Source: an uncultured Pseudoxanthomonas sp.
GTDB lineage: Bacteria; Pseudomonadota; Gammaproteobacteria; Xanthomonadales; Xanthomonadaceae
DNA length: 64,000 nucleotides
Direction of reading: 5' to 3'
Assembly (NCBI GenBank): GCA_946479745.1
Contig: CAMLGZ010000012.1
Location: 1-64,000 of the forward strand
In this document: positions 1 through 8,356 of the stretch, in pieces
Position numbering within the stretch: position 1 is the stretch's first letter
Layout: every line of letters begins with the position of its first letter
The notes under the pieces: generated by a model
Told to the model about the DNA's origin: nothing
What the model saw: only the letters and a program-made list of their open reading frames with translations
The model's database searches: none
Program-made: the position numbers and the translations under genes

Positions 1-20
1 TCCGCAAGCAGACCGGGAAT

Positions 21-187
21 TTCCGTAAGACACATCCTGTGTCTACGGAAACGGCACACATCCCTGTGCGCCGCCCCTTTGGGGTTTGTCCCGGCCTGCT
101 TGCCGCGTCTCACGGGTTGGGTGAAGCAAAAGCCAAAGCCAAAGCCAAAGCCTCAAAATCGTCATTCCCGCGAAGGCGGGAACCCAG
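21..187. repeat. Intergenic repeat cluster: hairpins, hexamer array, GTCATTCCC element
   Basis: Non-coding sequence downstream of the minus-strand gene ending at 226. Seen directly: a hairpin at 21-50 (arms 21-34 and 38-50 with one bulged A at 27), a small palindrome at 54-69, four perfect tandem copies of AAAGCC at 129-152, and a GTCATTCCCGCGAAGGCGGG element starting at 161. The last element has the inverted ATTCCC...GGGAAT-type core of dispersed repeats such as Neisseria dRS3, and is related in form to the repeat at 43457-43552. The hairpins may also end transcription of the polysaccharide operon. I see no gene in 1-225. Confidence 0.6.
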
Positions 188-225
188 TGACTTTGCTTTA
201 AAAAGCGGGGTCCATGGAGAACTGA

Positions 226-1338
226 TTAGTGATTCCTGTCGAGGCGATAGGCCACAGGCCGCACCAAACGCGCCGCACGCATTGCTCGTCGGCCCAGGCG
301 CGTTATCGCCAATGTGCCGGAGACCATGGTGTCCCGGTGCGGCAGCAGCTTCGAAAGGTAGGAATCTTCCTGCGCCTGGCTGTCGAAGACGCCGACTTCC
401 GGCCAGGCGGAGGGAACTGCTGCGGACAGGAAGACTTCGTTCAAGCGGCCGGGGCTGCAGGCGGCGAAATCCGGGTGCCAGCCGGTCTTGAAGCCGTTGA
501 GGGTATCGCCCAGCAACAGGTTGCTGGTCGAGGCGATGACCTTGCCGTCGCACAGGGTTTCGGCGAAGACGGCGCCGTGGATTTGATCGAAGCGGTGGAT
601 CATTTCGCGGAAGAATCCGGCCTGGGTGGGGGAGGCCAGCAACGACGTGCCTGCGGTTCCCTTCCATCCGGCATGCTCGAGTTGCAGATGGGTTTCCATC
701 GCATCGGCCACGTTCGTTTTGGGTTGGGTGATCCGGAAAGCGGTAGTGCCACGGTCCTCAAGGCGGCGTTTGCGCCGGCGAAGGTCGCGGTCCATCACGA
801 TGACGCCCAGCGCATGATCCTGCGCCGGTGGATGCAACCGCAGCACCGGCCGCTGGAACCGGTGTTGTTCGAACCAGCCTCCGTTTCCGCCTTCCAGAAG
901 TTCGCGCAAGGAGGCGAGAACCGGACACTCCGCCAGCAGATTGTGGAAGCCGATGGCATGGGGCCGTTTGTGTTTATCGTGCAGGTCGGCCAGCAGGGCC
1001 TGGGCCACTGCGTTGGATTCGCCGGGCGCGTGCAGCAGGCCCGAACGGAAAGTGTGCAAGGTGCGATAGCTGCTCAGGTGGGGAACGGGCACGAACAGGT
1101 TGGGGCGCTCGGCGGTAAAGCATCCCGCGCCGATCAGCGTGCGGGTGCCTGCTTGCCGTCGTTCTATCAAAGCCACCTGGGGCGGCATGCGAGGCGTCAA
1201 CCAGCGCGCTGCCGGCACGACGAATTGCGGCATGGCGAACGGGTTGGCGCGCGGCGTCCGCTGGCCGAGTTCGGTCCACGCCGAGAGCGTCGCCGCATCG
1301 ACTTCCTGCAAAGGCAGCCATCGCACAGCGACGTTCAT
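226..1338 (-). CDS. GNAT/FemAB-like acyltransferase in polysaccharide locus
   Basis: A 370-residue protein that I place with the GNAT/FemAB-like acyltransferases (Acetyltransf_6 type) common in exopolysaccharide clusters. Such enzymes usually transfer an acyl or amino-acyl group to a sugar or peptide. The C-terminal half has the expected pattern: a charged helix (DRDLRRRKRRLEDRG), then ETHLQLEHAGWKG near the middle and a core strand around SNLLLGDTLNGFKTGW. I chose the ATG at 1338 because it overlaps the stop of the upstream gene in an ATGA arrangement; a start 11 codons earlier is possible but has no support. It is the last gene of the minus-strand block 226-7066 and is distantly similar in layout to its neighbour, suggesting an old duplication. 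The substrate cannot be read from the sequence. Confidence 0.65.
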   Translation of the reverse strand: MNVAVRWLPLQEVDAATLSAWTELGQRTPRANPFAMPQFVVPAARWLTPRMPPQVALIERRQAGTRTLIGAGCFTAERPNLFVPVPHLSSYRTLHTFRSGLLHAPGESNAVAQALLADLHDKHKRPHAIGFHNLLAECPVLASLRELLEGGNGGWFEQHRFQRPVLRLHPPAQDHALGVIVMDRDLRRRKRRLEDRGTTAFRITQPKTNVADAMETHLQLEHAGWKGTAGTSLLASPTQAGFFREMIHRFDQIHGAVFAETLCDGKVIASTSNLLLGDTLNGFKTGWHPDFAACSPGRLNEVFLSAAVPSAWPEVGVFDSQAQEDSYLSKLLPHRDTMVSGTLAITRLGRRAMRAARLVRPVAYRLDRNH

Positions 1339-2480
1339 GATTCCTGCGCCTGGCCCTGCAGCCGCCACCATGCGCGTCTCAGCGCCGAGGACCAGCCGTT
1401 GCGGTCCAGGGAAAGCCAGACCATCTTGTTCTCGGCCATGCCCAGGCTGCGCTTGTACGCGGAATCGCCCGCCATCAGTTCGAAACGCGTCATGCCATTG
1501 GCCAGCGCATGCTCCACCGCGTGCGTCAGCGGCAGCAGGCCCGGACTTCCGAAGTCGCCGAAACGCCGGTAATCGATGCCGGCCTGATAGAAGTAGGAAG
1601 TGTTGCGCCAGATCAGGTTGTACACATAGCCCACGGTTTGGCCGCCTGCGTTGACGCGTATCAGTTGCGCGCCATCGCGGGTGCCGGATTGGTCGATAAG
1701 GCGCTCATGGAAGCGCAGGATGCGCGGATTGCCGAATGCGCCGCGTTCCTGTTCTTCCTCGCTCCAGTGGGATTCGTGCAGTTGCGCCATCGCACGGAAG
1801 AAGGCGAGCTTCTCCTCGACCGAAACGGCGACGGCGACCGACAGTTCGCCGAAACCCGTCTGCAGCTTGCGCGCCGTTCGCCGCACCGCGGCGCGGGCCT
1901 TGCTGCTGAGTACGGTCGGCAGATAACCGCTGCCGCTGTCGCGCAACTCGGCCAGATCGATGTAATGCGCGGCATGTTTGCGCGCCCGCATGCCCATGCC
2001 CAGGGAACGGATTCTTTCGAAAGGAACGTTGTCCGCCTCCATGCCCGGCAGATACAGCGTCAACCAGCGTTTTTCGTTGTGGGCCAGATGATCCAGCACC
2101 GCGGCCAGCGCTTCGCGCTCGTGCCCGTCCTCGCAAACCAGGCCGTTGTATTCGATGGTCAGGCTGTCCAGGACCTTGTCGCCCACTTCGTGCAGGCGCA
2201 GATGCAAAGGCCCCACGCCAAGGAAGCGCCTGCGTCGGGTGAAGACTCCCAGTGCGACCAGCCGTCCGCCTTGGGACACGCTCAGCAGGCGTGCGTAGCG
2301 CAAGGGCGAGATCAGCGCCAACCATGGCCCGATCCAGCGCCAGCTGACGAAGAAGCTGCAACGCGAACGTTGTTCCAGTTCCTGCCAGCGCGCGCCCAGT
2401 TCGTCCAGGGCCGGCAAGGATCCCAGGCGAACCTGATAAGGGGAGCCCGCCGGATGCGCGTGCGAGGACTGCATGCGCAT
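1335..2480 (-). CDS. GNAT/FemAB-like acyltransferase (second copy)
   Basis: A 381-residue protein of the same Acetyltransf_6 / CelD-BcsL type as the next gene. Recognisable pieces are the N-terminal FFVSWRWIGPWLALI segment, a basic helix (KARAAVRRTARKL) near residue 200, LHESHWSEEEQERGAF, and the acyl-CoA fold end with YFYQAGIDYRRFGDFGSPG followed by FELMAGDSAYKRSLG. The closing motif (D-Y-K-x-x-LG) is typical of this family. It probably decorates the polysaccharide or a lipid-linked intermediate in the cytoplasm. The stop overlaps the next ATG by four bases, so the two are translationally coupled. A start two codons later (also ATG) is equally possible. Confidence 0.7.
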   Translation of the reverse strand: MRMQSSHAHPAGSPYQVRLGSLPALDELGARWQELEQRSRCSFFVSWRWIGPWLALISPLRYARLLSVSQGGRLVALGVFTRRRRFLGVGPLHLRLHEVGDKVLDSLTIEYNGLVCEDGHEREALAAVLDHLAHNEKRWLTLYLPGMEADNVPFERIRSLGMGMRARKHAAHYIDLAELRDSGSGYLPTVLSSKARAAVRRTARKLQTGFGELSVAVAVSVEEKLAFFRAMAQLHESHWSEEEQERGAFGNPRILRFHERLIDQSGTRDGAQLIRVNAGGQTVGYVYNLIWRNTSYFYQAGIDYRRFGDFGSPGLLPLTHAVEHALANGMTRFELMAGDSAYKRSLGMAENKMVWLSLDRNGWSSALRRAWWRLQGQAQES

Positions 2481-2498
2481 GGTCAGGCCACGCGCACG

Positions 2499-4559
2499 TC
2501 AGCCGAAAGTGGCATCCATTCCTCTCCTGACCCCGACCCGGGGCGACCATTCCAGCGCCTCATGCGCCGCACGGGTGTCGAAATTCGCCAAAGGCCGCAG
2601 CGAGCGCACGCGGTAGCGCGTCAGTGGAACTTCGCGGCGCAGCAGTTTGCCCAGCAATTCCACGCCAAAGCCCAGCCCCATGAAGATCCAGGTGGGTACG
2701 CGCACCAGCTTCAGCTCGCGGCCGAGCTTCTTGCCGACGCGGTCCAGGTATTCCTGCTGAGCGACCGGTTGCGTATCGACCACGTTGAACACGCCGCCGA
2801 CCGCTCTGGGAGCGGTGGCCGCCTGCTGCAGCGCATCCACCACATCGTCCAGATAGACCACCGGTATGGTCTGCGCGCCGCTGCCGATGGCGACCCAGCG
2901 CCCGGCCAACGCGATAACGCCGTTGGGCGTCACTCGCTCGGCGCCCGGTCCGAAGATCTGGCCGGGACGGATGATCACCGCCTGCAGACCTTGCTCGCGA
3001 ATCGCCTCCTGTACCCGCTGCTCGGCCGCAAGCTTGGTCTGGGTATAGGCGCCGCGCAGGCCAGGATGCGGCTCCAGCGTGGAGGATTCGGTCATCACGC
3101 CTTTCGGGTCGCGGCCCGCGTGGTCGAACACGCTCATCGAGCTCACGTACACCAACCGCTGCGGACGGCTGGCCAGGCATGCCTCCACGATATTGCGCGT
3201 GCCCCAGGTGGTGCCCGCTTCGAAATCGCGCACGCTGCCGCGCATCGCCGCGCCCACGTGGTACACGATCGGCGCGCCGGCCACGACATGCTTGACCATG
3301 CGCGGATCGCCCAGGTCGCCCACCACCATCTGCACGCCGTCATCGTTGGCGTAGGCCGCAACGGGTCGGCGTACCAGCACGCGCACGCGCTGTCCCTGTT
3401 CGCGCAGTCTCGCGACGAGTTTGCGTCCCAGGAAGCCCGCCGCGCCGGTCACCAGCGCATCCACTGGAGCCAACTCGGTGTACCGATCCTCCAGGGCCTG
3501 CAGGCGCTGACGATCGGGTTCTGCGCATACCGGCTCCAGTAAGGCGGCGATGCGCAGCGCATCTTCGCCACTGAACGGAGGCGTCGCGTTGTCGCGCACG
3601 GCTTTGGCGAATTCCTGTGCGCCGCGCTGGATGCCCGGCGAAGGCTTGAGCATGCCGGTGGCGAAGCGGACCACGTTCCACGGAATGCGGAAGGTGTCCT
3701 TGATCGCACTGATCCAGGCATTGACCATGATGCCGATGAATTTCGGGCCGGGCAGTACTTTGTGGATGCGGCAGGTCTGCAGGAAGCGATCCACTTCTAT
3801 GGTGCCGCGCGTGCCGCGCACGAACACACGGTTCTCCATCGGCCGCGCATTCCAGGAAAGCAGCAAACGGCCGATGCCCTGGCCAGTGCGCGCCTGGGCC
3901 TGCCATTCGTCGAAATGCAGATTCGGATCGGTGCAGCGCGCCTGGTAGTCGGCTTTCAGATCGACCACCGGGCCCAGGAAAGCCTCGATGGTATACAGCC
4001 CATGCACGCCCAGGTCGCGAAAAGGGTACGAGCCCTGGGTGACCGAGCCGGGCAATGGGCCGCCGGCGTAGGCCGGGTACTCGGAATTGCGCACGATATC
4101 CACCGACACCAGCTCGCCTATCGCACCCTTGCGTACGGCCTCCAACGCCTGCAGCAACACCGGGTCGTACAGATCGGAATGGTTCACGCCCAGCAGCAAA
4201 TGCTTCTCGCGCGCTTTGGCGATCATTTTTTCGCAGTCGGCGACCGAATCGGCCATCGGTTTTTCGACCAGCACATGGCAACCCATTTCCAGCGCCGCCA
4301 GGGTGATGGCCGCGTGCGAGGAGGGAGGCGTCAGTACGTGCACCACCTGCGGGCCGGCGGACGCCAGTTCGGCCAGCGATGCGACGACCCGCGGCACGCC
4401 GTGACGCGCCGCCAGTGCGCGCGCCGCTTCCAGGTTGGTGTCGCAGATGCCGACGACTTCGACGAAGTCCAGGGCTTTGAGTGCGGAGAGATGGTGGCCA
4501 GCGACATAACCGGCGCCGACCAGGGCGACGCGCAATTTAAGGGAAGGATCAATGCTCAT
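2499..4559 (-). CDS. Fused Gfo/Idh/MocA oxidoreductase and NAD-dependent epimerase
   Basis: A 686-residue two-domain protein. Residues 1-345 are a Gfo/Idh/MocA oxidoreductase: VALVGAGYVAGHH dinucleotide fold at about 11-23, then the family signature EKPMA. Residues from about 370 on are a short-chain epimerase/dehydratase of the extended SDR type: TGAAGFLG nucleotide motif, YVSSMSVF, and a YTQTK catalytic Tyr-x3-Lys. Both families act on sugar nucleotides with NAD(P). The long open frame continues upstream, but the ATG at 4559 gives the proper start of the Rossmann fold and overlaps the stop of the upstream glycosyltransferase by 11 bases. The fusion implies two successive steps on one sugar nucleotide; which sugar is unknown. 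Confidence 0.8.
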   Translation of the reverse strand: MSIDPSLKLRVALVGAGYVAGHHLSALKALDFVEVVGICDTNLEAARALAARHGVPRVVASLAELASAGPQVVHVLTPPSSHAAITLAALEMGCHVLVEKPMADSVADCEKMIAKAREKHLLLGVNHSDLYDPVLLQALEAVRKGAIGELVSVDIVRNSEYPAYAGGPLPGSVTQGSYPFRDLGVHGLYTIEAFLGPVVDLKADYQARCTDPNLHFDEWQAQARTGQGIGRLLLSWNARPMENRVFVRGTRGTIEVDRFLQTCRIHKVLPGPKFIGIMVNAWISAIKDTFRIPWNVVRFATGMLKPSPGIQRGAQEFAKAVRDNATPPFSGEDALRIAALLEPVCAEPDRQRLQALEDRYTELAPVDALVTGAAGFLGRKLVARLREQGQRVRVLVRRPVAAYANDDGVQMVVGDLGDPRMVKHVVAGAPIVYHVGAAMRGSVRDFEAGTTWGTRNIVEACLASRPQRLVYVSSMSVFDHAGRDPKGVMTESSTLEPHPGLRGAYTQTKLAAEQRVQEAIREQGLQAVIIRPGQIFGPGAERVTPNGVIALAGRWVAIGSGAQTIPVVYLDDVVDALQQAATAPRAVGGVFNVVDTQPVAQQEYLDRVGKKLGRELKLVRVPTWIFMGLGFGVELLGKLLRREVPLTRYRVRSLRPLANFDTRAAHEALEWSPRVGVRRGMDATFG

Positions 4560-5766
4560 GGAATACCGGGTTGAAACTCGAAGGGGAAACTTGTTTGGCG
4601 GCCAGCTTCTGCGCCACGGCGTCGAGCACCGTTTCGACACGATGGTCCCAGGTCTGGTCGGCCACCGAAGCGATGCGCTGCGCGGCCGCTTGCGGAGTGT
4701 CGTTGGCCAGCGCCGAATCCAGCGCCGCCAGGAAGCCTTCGCGGTCGTCGGCGATGCCGACCCACTGGGCGAATTTCTCGATCTCCGCATTGCGCACGCT
4801 GACCACGGGTTTGCCGGTGGCCAGGTATTCGCGCAGTTTCAGCGGATTGGCGTTGGCGACTTGCCGGTTGAGACGATACGGAATGATGGCGGCGTCGAAG
4901 GCCTTGGCCCAGCCCGGCAAATCCCGGTAGGGCTGCGCGCCGGTGAATCGCACGTTCGGCAAAGCGCGCAGTTCGCTCACATCGACCGCCGCGTGTCCCA
5001 CCAGCAGGAACGACCATTGCGGGCGTTGCCGCGCCAGCCAGGCGATCAATTCCAGATCTATCCATTCGTGAATCGAACCGATATAGCCGATCACCGGATG
5101 GGTCAGTCCGCGCGCTGCGGCCGGCACGACCGTCTGCGGATCCTGCGCGCGACCGAACAGCTCCGCATCCACGCCGTGCGGCGCGAACAATGTGGAAGAA
5201 TTCAGTGCGCGCTTGCTTTCCAGCAGCGCGGGCGGCGCCACGAACAACAGATCCGCGCGCCGGCTCAACGCTTCGTCGCGCTGCGCGATCAGCGCCATGT
5301 CCACGCCCGGGTGCGCGGCGTAGTCGTCGATGCAATAGAAAACGCACAGCTCTTCATCGAGCTGACCGGCCAGGAAGCCGGGGTGCGGCACCACGAACCA
5401 GGAGATGCGCCGCGCGATTCCCGCATGCCGCAGCGCCCGCCGCACCGCCCAGCGGCTGAAGCGCCGGTTGAACGCTTCCACACCCGGGATGCGCCGGAAC
5501 GGCAGCTGCGGCACCGTGCAGCGCCAGAATCCTTCGCGTATGAGTTCCGGTGCCTGCAACGCCGCGCGTAGCTTGCGCAACGCGCGCTTGAAGTCGCGTC
5601 CGTTGGCGCTGGGCGCGCGCATGCCGGGCGAATCGACGTACAGCACGGGAAGGGTCCGCGCCAACCGCTCCGCGACGTGATGGCTGCTGGTGCGGTTCTC
5701 GGCATTCCAGTCGTTGCCGAAGTAAACGATACCCAGCCCCTGCAGCGGCGCACGCGCCTCATTCAT
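4549..5766 (-). CDS. Glycosyltransferase, GT-B fold (GT4-like)
   Basis: A 405-residue cytosolic glycosyltransferase with a two-Rossmann GT-B layout. The acceptor-side half starts GLGIVYFGNDWNAEN. The donor-side half begins after APHGVD (about residues 195-200) with HPVIGYIGSIHEWID and carries NPLKLREYLATGKPVV at about 307-322, which corresponds to the nucleotide-sugar-binding region of GT4 enzymes. The family resembles teichuronic-acid/TuaH-like transferases. It likely adds one sugar to the lipid-linked repeat unit. It overlaps the methyltransferase upstream by eight bases and the fusion gene downstream by eleven. Donor and acceptor cannot be inferred. Confidence 0.8.
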   Translation of the reverse strand: MNEARAPLQGLGIVYFGNDWNAENRTSSHHVAERLARTLPVLYVDSPGMRAPSANGRDFKRALRKLRAALQAPELIREGFWRCTVPQLPFRRIPGVEAFNRRFSRWAVRRALRHAGIARRISWFVVPHPGFLAGQLDEELCVFYCIDDYAAHPGVDMALIAQRDEALSRRADLLFVAPPALLESKRALNSSTLFAPHGVDAELFGRAQDPQTVVPAAARGLTHPVIGYIGSIHEWIDLELIAWLARQRPQWSFLLVGHAAVDVSELRALPNVRFTGAQPYRDLPGWAKAFDAAIIPYRLNRQVANANPLKLREYLATGKPVVSVRNAEIEKFAQWVGIADDREGFLAALDSALANDTPQAAAQRIASVADQTWDHRVETVLDAVAQKLAAKQVSPSSFNPVFHEH

Positions 5767-6370
5767 CGCGCCACCAACCCACCAGCCAGGAAGTACCGCC
5801 GTGGTAGATCCAGTCCTTGTGCAGGCCCGGTATGGAGTCCAGGTGCGGACCGATACGGCCGCTGGCGGGCGCGAAGAAAGTGACCAGCCCGCAGCGCCCC
5901 AATTGGCGCATGCGTTGCAGGGTAGCGGCTGGATCGCTGAGGTAGTAGAGCACTTCGCAGGCGGTGATCAGATCGAAGCGCTGTGGCCGGTTTTCCCAGG
6001 GCAGATTGAACAGGTCGGTCGCGGCGAAATGCGCGGAGGGAAGCCGCAGACGCGCGCGGGCGATCGCATGCGCGCTGACGTCGATGCCGTATTGCTCATC
6101 GCTCAGGCGCGCCAGGTACTCTGTCTGGTGGCCTTCGCCGCAGCCGATCTCCAGCAGCGAGCCGACACGGCCGAAATTCTTCTCGATGATGGTGCTGGTG
6201 GCCTTGAAACGCGCCTGCTCCAGCGCCGAATCCATGTTCCACGGATCCTCGACGTTATAGGCGAGGTCCAGCCGGGAATGGTTGTCGCTGCCGCCGACGC
6301 CACGCAGGGCGTACTTCATCCACAGGCGTCTCTGCGCTTTTTTCAGCAGTCTGGCGGTGCCGGCGAACAT
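5759..6370 (-). CDS. Class I SAM-dependent methyltransferase
   Basis: A 203-residue class I methyltransferase. Motif I is visible as LLEIGCGEG at 72-80, the acidic ribose-binding residue in GIDVS at 95-99, and a post-motif region FDLITACEVLYYLSD. The C-terminus (TSWLVGWWRDE) is short, without extra domains. It shares the N-terminal layout of NodS-like/Methyltransf_23 proteins found with sugar-polymer genes, so methylation of a sugar hydroxyl is the likely role. An AGGGGA ribosome-binding site lies seven to eight bases before the ATG. The stop overlaps the glycosyltransferase start, so the genes are coupled. Confidence 0.8.
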   Translation of the reverse strand: MFAGTARLLKKAQRRLWMKYALRGVGGSDNHSRLDLAYNVEDPWNMDSALEQARFKATSTIIEKNFGRVGSLLEIGCGEGHQTEYLARLSDEQYGIDVSAHAIARARLRLPSAHFAATDLFNLPWENRPQRFDLITACEVLYYLSDPAATLQRMRQLGRCGLVTFFAPASGRIGPHLDSIPGLHKDWIYHGGTSWLVGWWRDE

Positions 6371-6388
6371 CGGTATTTCCCCTGTATT

Positions 6389-7066
6389 TCAACATTTGCG
6401 CGGGCTCCCGGGCGGGAGTTGCGCACTGCCGGTGGGGCTGGAGCTGCGCACATGCAACGGATGCAAGGGCGAGCTGTACCAATCCACCACCTTTCCGCAT
6501 TCGAACAGGATCCAGGAAGGTCCGTATTCCCAACGATACTCATGGGAGTTGAATGGTTCGCCCTGGATCTTCCTTACCTGGTTGCCTTCCATGCCTATGG
6601 CCAGCAACTTTTCCGCCGCTGGCCGGTGCAGGTCCTGCCTTGGCGCGGCGGTGGTTTGCGCGGCCTCGGGCACGGTGGTGGCGGGCTGCTGGATGGAAAG
6701 GCCATAGAGCACCAGTCCCAGCAACGCTACCAATAGGACATAACGCCAACCCGGGGTCGATCCGGACATTGCGGCAGGCTCTTGCTCTTGTGCGTCGCGC
6801 GCCTCGCAAGGCGCATCGTCGGAAATTCCAGCGGGGGTGTTGCGGATCGCGCCGGGCAGGCGTCCATGCGTGCGCTGGAATTCGATAGCGGCCGCATATC
6901 GACGGTTTAGGCGTTGTAAGCGAGAGATATCGGAGGAATTGTCAGGATGATCGGGATGCAACTGGGCAACGCGCCGGCGATAGGCCTGCTTGAAGTCGGC
7001 CATGCCGCACTCGGCATCCAGGCCCAACTCATCGTAGAGCGCAACGAAGTCGGTATCTTCCGCCAT
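6389..7066 (-). CDS. Membrane J-domain protein with BamE/SmpA-like C-terminal domain
   Basis: A 225-residue protein with three parts. Residues 5-65 form a J-domain: a helix with KQAYRRRVAQ, the HPD triad at 37-39 that activates DnaK ATPase, and a final helix. One transmembrane helix lies at about 108-125, so the J-domain should face the cytoplasm. Residues 155-205 (GMEGNQVRKIQGEP, then YGPSWILFECGKVVDWY) look like the small SmpA/BamE-type repeat domain, on the periplasmic side. There is no Gly/Phe region or zinc finger, so it is a type III J-protein. It is the first gene of the minus-strand block and lies divergent from the deacetylase operon. The role in polysaccharide production is inference from position only. 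Confidence 0.7.
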   Translation of the reverse strand: MAEDTDFVALYDELGLDAECGMADFKQAYRRRVAQLHPDHPDNSSDISRLQRLNRRYAAAIEFQRTHGRLPGAIRNTPAGISDDAPCEARDAQEQEPAAMSGSTPGWRYVLLVALLGLVLYGLSIQQPATTVPEAAQTTAAPRQDLHRPAAEKLLAIGMEGNQVRKIQGEPFNSHEYRWEYGPSWILFECGKVVDWYSSPLHPLHVRSSSPTGSAQLPPGSPRKC

Positions 7067-7273
7067 ACAAGCAAACCCTTGCCTTTGTTCCCCGCGGTTA
7101 TCCTACAGTGGACCGCTTTGCGAACGCCGGTGCAATCCGGGGCGGGCGAATGGGGATTGCACAGGGGTGTGCAGGATAGGCCGGGGCGGCTGAGGGGCTG
7201 AGCCGGCCGTATTCGCGATGAAGCGGGGATCGGTCCCCGCGTTGCAGAACACGCGTTGCAGAAGGGGAGTTCC
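7067..7273. promoter_or_regulatory. Divergent intergenic region between two polysaccharide operons
   Basis: This 207-base gap separates the minus-strand block starting at 7066 from the plus-strand operon starting at 7274, so promoters for both must lie here or be shared. I cannot point to a convincing -35/-10 pair. The only firm element is the AAGGGGAG ribosome-binding site at 7262-7269 for the plus-strand gene. Confidence 0.5.
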
Positions 7274-8338
7274 ATGAGTCTATCGTCGCGTGCCGGAAGG
7301 CGTCAGATACTGGCCCGTCGAAGCCATGCAGCCGGCCTGCTGCCCGCATTGCGGCAGCTGCGGGCGGCGCTGCGCCAGGATCTGCGCATCCTGGCCTACC
7401 ATCGCGTGCTGGATTCGGCGGATCCGGACGGGTTCAGTTTCGATACCGAACTGATCAGCGCCACCGGCACCCAGTTCCGCGAACAGATGCGTGCGATCAA
7501 GCGCGATTTCCACCCCATGCGGTTCGGCGAGGTGCTGTCCTGTATCGACGCCAATCGGCGTTTACCCAAGGGTGCGATCCTGGTGACCTTCGATGACGGT
7601 TACGACGACAACTACAGGATCGCTTATCCCATTCTCCGCGAGCTCGGTATGTCGGCCATGTTTTTCGTTTCCACCGGCCACATCGATTCGGGCATGCCGT
7701 ACGCCTACGATTGGCTGGTGCACATGGTCTGCACCACCTCGGCGCCGAAACTGCTGGCGCCGGAACTGGGCGTGGATTGGGAAATTCCCGAAGCATTGCC
7801 CGAACGGCGCGCACTGGCGGCCCGGTTGCTGGACCAGCTCAAAGGCCTGGACGATGCCGGCCAGGAAGCACTGATCGCCCGGTTCGAGCGCGAATGGGAC
7901 ATTCCGCGCAGCGCCGGCCATCCGGACTGCAGGCCGATGAGCTGGGAGCAGTTGCGCGAGATGCACCAGGGCGGCATGGAAATCGGCTCGCACGGCGTGG
8001 GCCATCGCATGCTGGCCAAGCTGTCGCGCGAGCAGATGAGCGCCGAAGTCAATGGTTCCAAGCAGTCGCTGGAGCGCGAGTTGTCGGCGCCGGCGCAGGT
8101 GCTTTCCTATCCTGTAGGTGGCCCCGACGCCTTCGACACCGCGACCATCGAAGTGGTGCGCTCCGCGGGTTTCCGCATGGCCTGCAGCTACATGGCCGGC
8201 ACCAGCGCACTGAAACCGGATTCGCGTTACTGCATGCGCAGATTGCCGGTGGAGAGCGAAATGGATGCGGCCTGGTTCAGCGCCATGGTCTCGGTGCCGG
8301 AAGTATTCAGTTATTCGTCGCGTTTGCGAACAGGTTGA
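7274..8338 (+). CDS. Polysaccharide deacetylase (NodB/CE4-like)
   Basis: A 354-residue polysaccharide deacetylase. The NodB-type metal motifs are visible: TFDDGYDDN at 105-113 with the catalytic and metal Asp, and HGVGH at 240-244 supplying the two metal histidines. AYHRV at 41-45 is the usual first strand of this subgroup. A 75-residue insertion between the motifs matches the larger CE4 proteins of exopolysaccharide clusters. There is no signal peptide, so it may act on lipid-linked precursors at the inner face. The ATG at 7274 is preferred over one six codons earlier because a strong AAGGGGAG site lies four to five bases before it. It is the first gene of the plus-strand operon. Confidence 0.85.
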   Translation: MSLSSRAGRRQILARRSHAAGLLPALRQLRAALRQDLRILAYHRVLDSADPDGFSFDTELISATGTQFREQMRAIKRDFHPMRFGEVLSCIDANRRLPKGAILVTFDDGYDDNYRIAYPILRELGMSAMFFVSTGHIDSGMPYAYDWLVHMVCTTSAPKLLAPELGVDWEIPEALPERRALAARLLDQLKGLDDAGQEALIARFEREWDIPRSAGHPDCRPMSWEQLREMHQGGMEIGSHGVGHRMLAKLSREQMSAEVNGSKQSLERELSAPAQVLSYPVGGPDAFDTATIEVVRSAGFRMACSYMAGTSALKPDSRYCMRRLPVESEMDAAWFSAMVSVPEVFSYSSRLRTG

Positions 8339-8356
8339 GCGGGGCTACAGGGGCAG

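Noticed and set aside
129..152. AAAGCC array as a phase-variable switch
   Set aside because: It is outside any gene and too far from a promoter I can identify, with only four copies.
1509..3542. Plus-strand open frame of over 670 codons
   Set aside because: It lies antisense to two well-supported genes, has low-complexity His/Arg/Gln-rich composition typical of GC-rich shadow frames, and no recognisable domain.
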